In this document: positions 59,917-64,000 of the stretch, piece by piece | How the letters are laid out: each line of letters opens with the position of its first letter | How positions within the stretch are numbered: the stretch's first letter is position 1 | Source: Tetrahymena elliotti 4EA | Taxonomy: Eukaryota > Ciliophora > Oligohymenophorea > Hymenostomatida > Tetrahymenidae | NCBI GenBank assembly: GCA_000231825.2 | Contig: JH720324.1 | Coordinates: 209,779-273,778 of the forward strand | Direction of reading: 5' to 3' | DNA: 64,000 nucleotides | The notes under the pieces: generated by a model | What the model was told of the DNA's origin: nothing | Database searches by the model: none | The model's input: the letters and a program-made list of their open reading frames with translations, nothing else | Program-made: the position numbers and the translations under genes

Positions 59917-61964
59917 ATGATGAAAATGTATTATGAGAATATTTCTGTAGAATAAAGCCAGGCTTTAGCAGAAAATGGAGAAATTCAACCTTTCTATTCA
60001 ATTAATGTTTCACTAGCTATGACAATCAATTAAATTACTGAAACATTTTTGAAGGTAGCAAAAGAAAAGTAAAAATTAAATAAACTACTCCTTCTCACAT
60101 TAAATAAGCATTTTTAATGGAGACAATTTAAAAAGGAATGATTACTCATTCATAAATATGCATTAAAAATAGGAACTACATAACAGTTGAGAATGATAAA
60201 GGACAAGTATTAGTTATAAAAAGAAATAATGTTAAGTTTAAAGACCTTTTATTGCAGTGCTTATTCCCTTAAACCTTAGATAAAAGTATATCAGCTATCA
60301 AGCTTTAAATTGTCACAAATAAGCTTTAATGCAAGCGTAAAATATCAATTAAAGGGCTAAGAGGAGTAAATTAGAAATATTTAGCATCAGAAATGTTTTA
60401 AACTAAGCCATTTTATCTTTTTAAAATAGAATGTGGATGAAAACTAGAAATTTTTTGTTGATTTTGAGAATTAGCTTAAGTTGTAAAGAAAGGGGTCATT
60501 CGATTAAGATGAATAGGAGTTAAATTAAGGTGATAAAACTTTCAATCAGTCAAAGCAAAGCGAGGAAGATGAAATTTAAAACCAGTAATATTAAAAAAAG
60601 ATGAGAATTAATAAAAAAATGTTTGTTTTATAAATTTTAAGAGATGAAGACAATGAAGCTAGCAGCAATCCTTTTACTCTAGAATCTACTGCAAATTACA
60701 TGTTTCAAAAAATATTATGTGCTTAAGCATATGGAGTAGGTAAAAAAGTTAGCGAATTCATAAATGATTTCTAAAATAATTACAGAAACGTAGAAGAATC
60801 TGCATAACTCCTTCCTAAACCTGTAAGAAATCATTTATTTTCAAATAAATTTTTAGTTCGAGCAGCTTAATATTTTTAAAGTAGATTCTATGTTTGGTAA
60901 TATAAATAAATTGCTAAATGAATATTGGATTTTTTAAAAATAAATAAATAAAAAACAAAGACAATTTTTCATCAAAAAAGGGATATTCATTTGTATAACA
61001 TTTTTGGAGTTAAAGCAATAATAATAGAGATAATTTTATTGTTTATAATTAAATATTGATTTTTAGTTATTTTTCACTCATTTTTTCAAAATGTATTAAT
61101 AGATGGAAGGAATAATAGCATTAGTTAATGAAATTGTTGATAATTTATTTAGTGATTACAATTATGGAAAGAATGAAACTAAGTCTGTGATGCCCTATTG
61201 TAAAATATCAGTTGAAAAATATGTATTTGGTAAATTGAGCTAAAACCTTTTTAGCATGTATAAATTTAAATATGGTTCTGTTGATGAGACGTTTTCCAAG
61301 AAATAGCATGAAATTCTAGAAAAAATGAGCATTATTTAAATCTTTAAATTCTTGGATTCCAAACGTAGATATTGGCTGATTTAAAATGAAGAAACATTTG
61401 ATGAGGAGTACAAAGTTAATAAAGAACTTCGTCCATATAATGATGCAATTAGAGAACTAGAAAAAATCCAATACGTTTCTTCACCTAGAGAAAAGCTTAA
61501 ATGCACTATGATGATGCGTTCTATGATGAGAGCAGGTGTTATAGATTTTCATAAAGGTAAAGAAGAATTAGCAAGCATGGATGATGAATTACCTATAGTT
61601 ATTTATATCATACTCATGTGTAACATCAATAACCTCTTTACAGAATTATAAATTGTTGAAGATTTTGTTAATTTAGATCCCTCGATTGAAACAGAACAAA
61701 GATTCCTTTTAAATATTAATGTAAAAATTTCTTTTAGCTATTCCAAAAAATTTCTAATTTATTATTTAATCAAAAATAACCCATCAAATTGGTTTAATAA
61801 TTTAAATTTTTAAATTCAAATGGTGTATTATTTCTTTTTTAGTTAAATGGAGGTTATTTTACTCAAAATAAGCTTATAATAAGAATAAAATAAATATTAA
61901 ATTTTTTTTGAATTTAAAATAGGCTGCTGGGTAGTATATAAGCAAGGAATGGGTTGTGTAATGA
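59917..61964 (+). CDS. VPS9-domain protein (probable Rab5-type GEF), multi-exon
   Basis: Likely exons: about 59917-60365, 60430-60822, 61103-61720, 61923-61964 (TGA). The introns 60366-60429, 60823-61102 and 61721-61922 are GT...AG and phase 0. The VPS9 core is in exon 3: SSPREKLKCTMMMRSMMRAG, MDDELPIVIYIILMCNINNL, then LQIVEDFVNLDPSIETEQRF. It continues across the last intron into AAGQYISKEWVV, matching the family's '..P.dKL.ci', 'D.llP.l.yv...a', 'f.......gE..Y.l..l' and 'A..fI' order. Upstream exons are Gln-rich and acidic, with a helical segment before the VPS9 core. VPS9 proteins activate endosomal Rab5-family GTPases. The position of the family's catalytic Tyr appears to hold Arg or Phe (EQRFLLN). 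In exon 1 the frame changes near a T5 run at about 60048, so a short intron or base error remains unresolved there. Confidence 0.75.
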
Positions 61965-62367
61965 ATGCGTTTTTAAAATAACAAAATTCTAATAGTGTGG
62001 CAAATATAGTTAATTAAGAAGAAATAGTAATTAGATATTTATATATGAATGTAATATTAATTTATTCAAGTATGATCATAATTAAAATATTTTTATCAAA
62101 ATATACATACTTATATCTTTACTCAAATTAGCATATCAGTAGTGAATACTTATGTATGAAAATAATTATTGTTTGTTTATTTTATTTTTAATCAAGTTTT
62201 TTTTATCTTGTTAAATTAGATATAAAAATGCTTGTCAGGAGTCTTTAACTTTTTTGTTTATTATTTTTTAGATTTCACTTAAATAATAAATTGATAAAAA
62301 ATTAATTGATTTAGTTTAGATTGGTGCTATTAACAAAAAGGGATAAATTTTCAAAAAAAATTTCTTT
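61965..62367. other. Intergenic
   Basis: About 400 bp between two plus-strand genes, AT-rich, with nothing recognised. Confidence 0.4.
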
Positions 62368-63081
62368 ATGTCATCAGTTAAAAAGGATAAATAAAGGATA
62401 TTAGCTTTTTATAAGTTGACAAATGATTTACTACCAAAATAGGAACAATAATTTAGACATTCAACATCATAGTAAGAACCATATAATGAACAACCAAGAT
62501 AATAATAAGAACCATAATTTAGACACTGTAATTCTGATTAATCAAATTAATAGCCTCTGTAAAATCGCTTGAGTGCCTAATCTGAGGAAGTGAGCTGCAT
62601 CAACATCAATGATATAAGTAAACATGGTAATAAATAGTCAAATCCTATTTAAAATGTTTAATTTAATCATTAATAAATGCATAATAATGAGATAAATTCC
62701 TTTCAAGCAAATGCTCAAATTTATTAAAACAACAATAATAACAATCAAAATAGGAATAATGATAATAATTAAGGTCGATAAAGTTAATAATTGGAGGTCA
62801 GCAGTGTTTAATTGAACAATTAATAATCCAGTAATAGCAATAGATAATAATCTGATTAAAATTAATTATCAAATAGGAATTCAATTTAATCATAATTAAA
62901 TAATTCAGCCATTTAAAATGAAATGTAAAATTAGAATGTTTATAGCTTGAATATTGAGTAATTAGAAAATATACGGAATGTATAAGAAATAATTCATTAC
63001 TGGCCTATAGTAATACAACATGTGCTACGTACTCAATAAAAAATTATTGCATTACAAAACCAATTAAATTAGTTAAATTGA
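62368..63081 (+). CDS. Gln/Asn-rich protein, unrecognised
   Basis: Single open frame of 237 aa: MSSVKKDKQRILAFYKLTND, then a strongly Gln/Asn/Ser-rich body with imperfect internal repetition (QEQQFRHSTSQQEP... QQQEPQFRHCNSDQ near the start). It ends in a more ordered helical segment (QNVYSLNIEQLENIRNVQEI, IQHVLRTQQKIIALQNQLNQ). Most Gln codons are TAA/TAG. Gln/Asn-rich, probably disordered regions of this type are common in ciliates and can drive self-association. The amphipathic C-terminus looks like a short coiled coil. No family is recognised. The mix of codons such as GAG, GTG, AGC and TGC argues for a real gene, not chance. Confidence 0.6.
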
Positions 63082-63290
63082 TGCTTGTAAAAGCTTCTAA
63101 AATTTCAATATAAACTCTTAAAATAATATATTTTCTAGCTCAAAAACACAACAAAAAAAATGCAAACTAAACAATAAATTTAATATCTTCTAATAACTCC
63201 AATCAAAATAGTTCAAATAATTTGAAAAATAACTTAATATTTTAATATAATTGCTAAAAACCGTATAATAATTCCTTTTTTTATTAAATA

Positions 63291-63530
63291 TTTGTTTTCA
63301 TAACTCTATCTTTCTTCTAAATAATAAAAACATAAATAAAAATCATACATGTCAAATATCTCATAAAATATTTGATTCATAAAAAATATCTACTAATAAT
63401 ATAATAAGAATTTGTTTTCATAATTCTATCTGTAGTTTAAATAATAAAATTTAAATAAAAATCGTACATGTAAAATATCTCATAGAATATTTTGTTAATA
63501 AAAAATATCTACTAATAGCATTATTCAATC
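63291..63530. repeat. Tandem duplication of 120 bp
   Basis: The segment beginning tttgttttcataa(c/t)tctatc occurs at 63291 and again at 63411. Both are followed by aataaaaatc(a/g)tacatgt, aaatatctcata(a/g)aatatt and aaaaaatatctactaat. Two copies with a handful of differences. Noncoding. Confidence 0.85.
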
Positions 63531-63587
63531 TTTAATTGAAGAAGAAAGATATTTTATATCAAATTTTAATTTTATCTGTTTGAACAC

Positions 63588-63710
63588 TCAATAATCATTT
63601 TGATATCTTTCAAAGATGATAGATTTGTTGGCTAATTTCTTTATTTTCAGAATCCTTTATTGGAAAGTTCTTGCAGGAATGAATTCAAAACTGTCACTAT
63701 TATCGGACAT
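63588..63710 (-). CDS. Possible 40-aa small protein
   Basis: ATG at 63710, TGA at 63588-63590: MSDNSDSFEFIPARTFQQRI, then LKIKKLANKSIIFERYQNDY. The sequence has balanced composition, an acidic start and a basic helical second half, unusual for random DNA here. It is only 41 codons and could equally be an exon or chance. It lies downstream of the partial LRR gene on the same strand but in a separate frame, after that gene's TGA. Confidence 0.25.
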
Positions 63711-63801
63711 TAAAATGTGATTAAGATATTTAAATTAATGAATGAAGAAAAAAAGTAAAGATTTTATTTTTTTTAGAAATTAAAGAGAAAAAATAAAGTA
63801 A

Positions 63802-64000
63802 TCAATTAATTAACTCATTCAAAATTATTTCTAATGTTTATAGATTTTTAAATTTAATTAAAGCAGATCCCAAAGCAGTTATTCCTTCATCTTTTATTCT
63901 ACTGTCTCTAAAAAAATATATAAATTTTGAAAAATTCATGATTGATAATTTAAATTATTATTTTACATTAGTTCAATTTTTAAATGTTAAAGATCCTTAC
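63802..64000 (-). CDS. LRR (RNI-like) protein, last exon(s); 5' part outside the window
   Basis: The final exon (63907-63802) reads RDSRIKDEGITALGSALIKF, then KNLQTLEIILNELIN and TGA at 63802-63804. It follows a TTTTTTAG acceptor. This is the same one-repeat-per-exon LRR design as the genes at 1-3160 and 20370-22190. A further partial repeat exon appears to lie between about 63960 and the window edge. Confidence 0.6.

Noticed and set aside
1..64000. tRNA, 5S rRNA or snRNA genes
   Set aside because: I looked for GC-rich cloverleaf segments, T-arm consensus (ggttcgaatcc-like) and A/B boxes and saw none; a covariance search could still reveal a divergent one.

Overview
This window looks like macronuclear DNA of an oligohymenophorean ciliate of the Tetrahymena type. 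It is very AT-rich, and long coding regions stay open only if TAA and TAG are read as glutamine and TGA is the sole stop. Most genes are cut by short AT-rich GT...AG introns, and intergenic DNA is about as long as the genes. I see no rRNA, recognisable tRNA, CRISPR or prokaryote-style operon. Standard-code ORFs are mostly shadows or fragments, so the gene models here were rebuilt with the ciliate code and checked for frame and intron phase. Names rest on motif recognition, not database searches.

Left part (1-16 kb): a minus-strand leucine-rich-repeat (LRR, ribonuclease-inhibitor type) gene with one repeat per exon runs off the left edge. It is followed by a B-box-like zinc-binding protein, an intronless arrestin-domain protein, a multi-exon beta-propeller (WD40-like) protein and a small coiled-coil protein, all minus strand. 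A cyclin-like fragment and a damaged LRR gene lie on the plus strand.

Middle (16-32 kb): three tandem plus-strand paralogues encode two-pass membrane proteins with an extracellular dCache sensor domain. All three carry R-x-W-Y, T-P-Y-x-D and a later D, the pattern of amino-acid-sensing dCache domains. They share cytoplasmic N- and C-terminal blocks that I do not recognise. An LRR gene sits between copies 1 and 2. A 184-bp tandem repeat begins inside the last codons of copy 3.

32-52 kb: an LRR-like remnant, a two-exon B-box-like protein (574 aa), an unrecognised two-exon protein (392 aa), then a minus-strand cluster of small START/SRPBCC-like lipid-binding proteins. The cluster is two types of gene duplicated as a unit: three intact copies and one broken one. 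The second unit contains a GC-richer 124-bp insert with TA flanks and short inverted ends that is absent from the first unit.

52-64 kb: a tandem pair of choline-transporter-like (SLC44-type) membrane proteins, a VPS9-domain Rab GEF, a Gln/Asn-rich protein, and the last exon(s) of another LRR gene at the right edge. The recurring themes are expanded families in local tandem arrays (LRR, dCache, START, SLC44, B-box), with sensing, lipid and membrane traffic functions, plus broken copies left by duplication.
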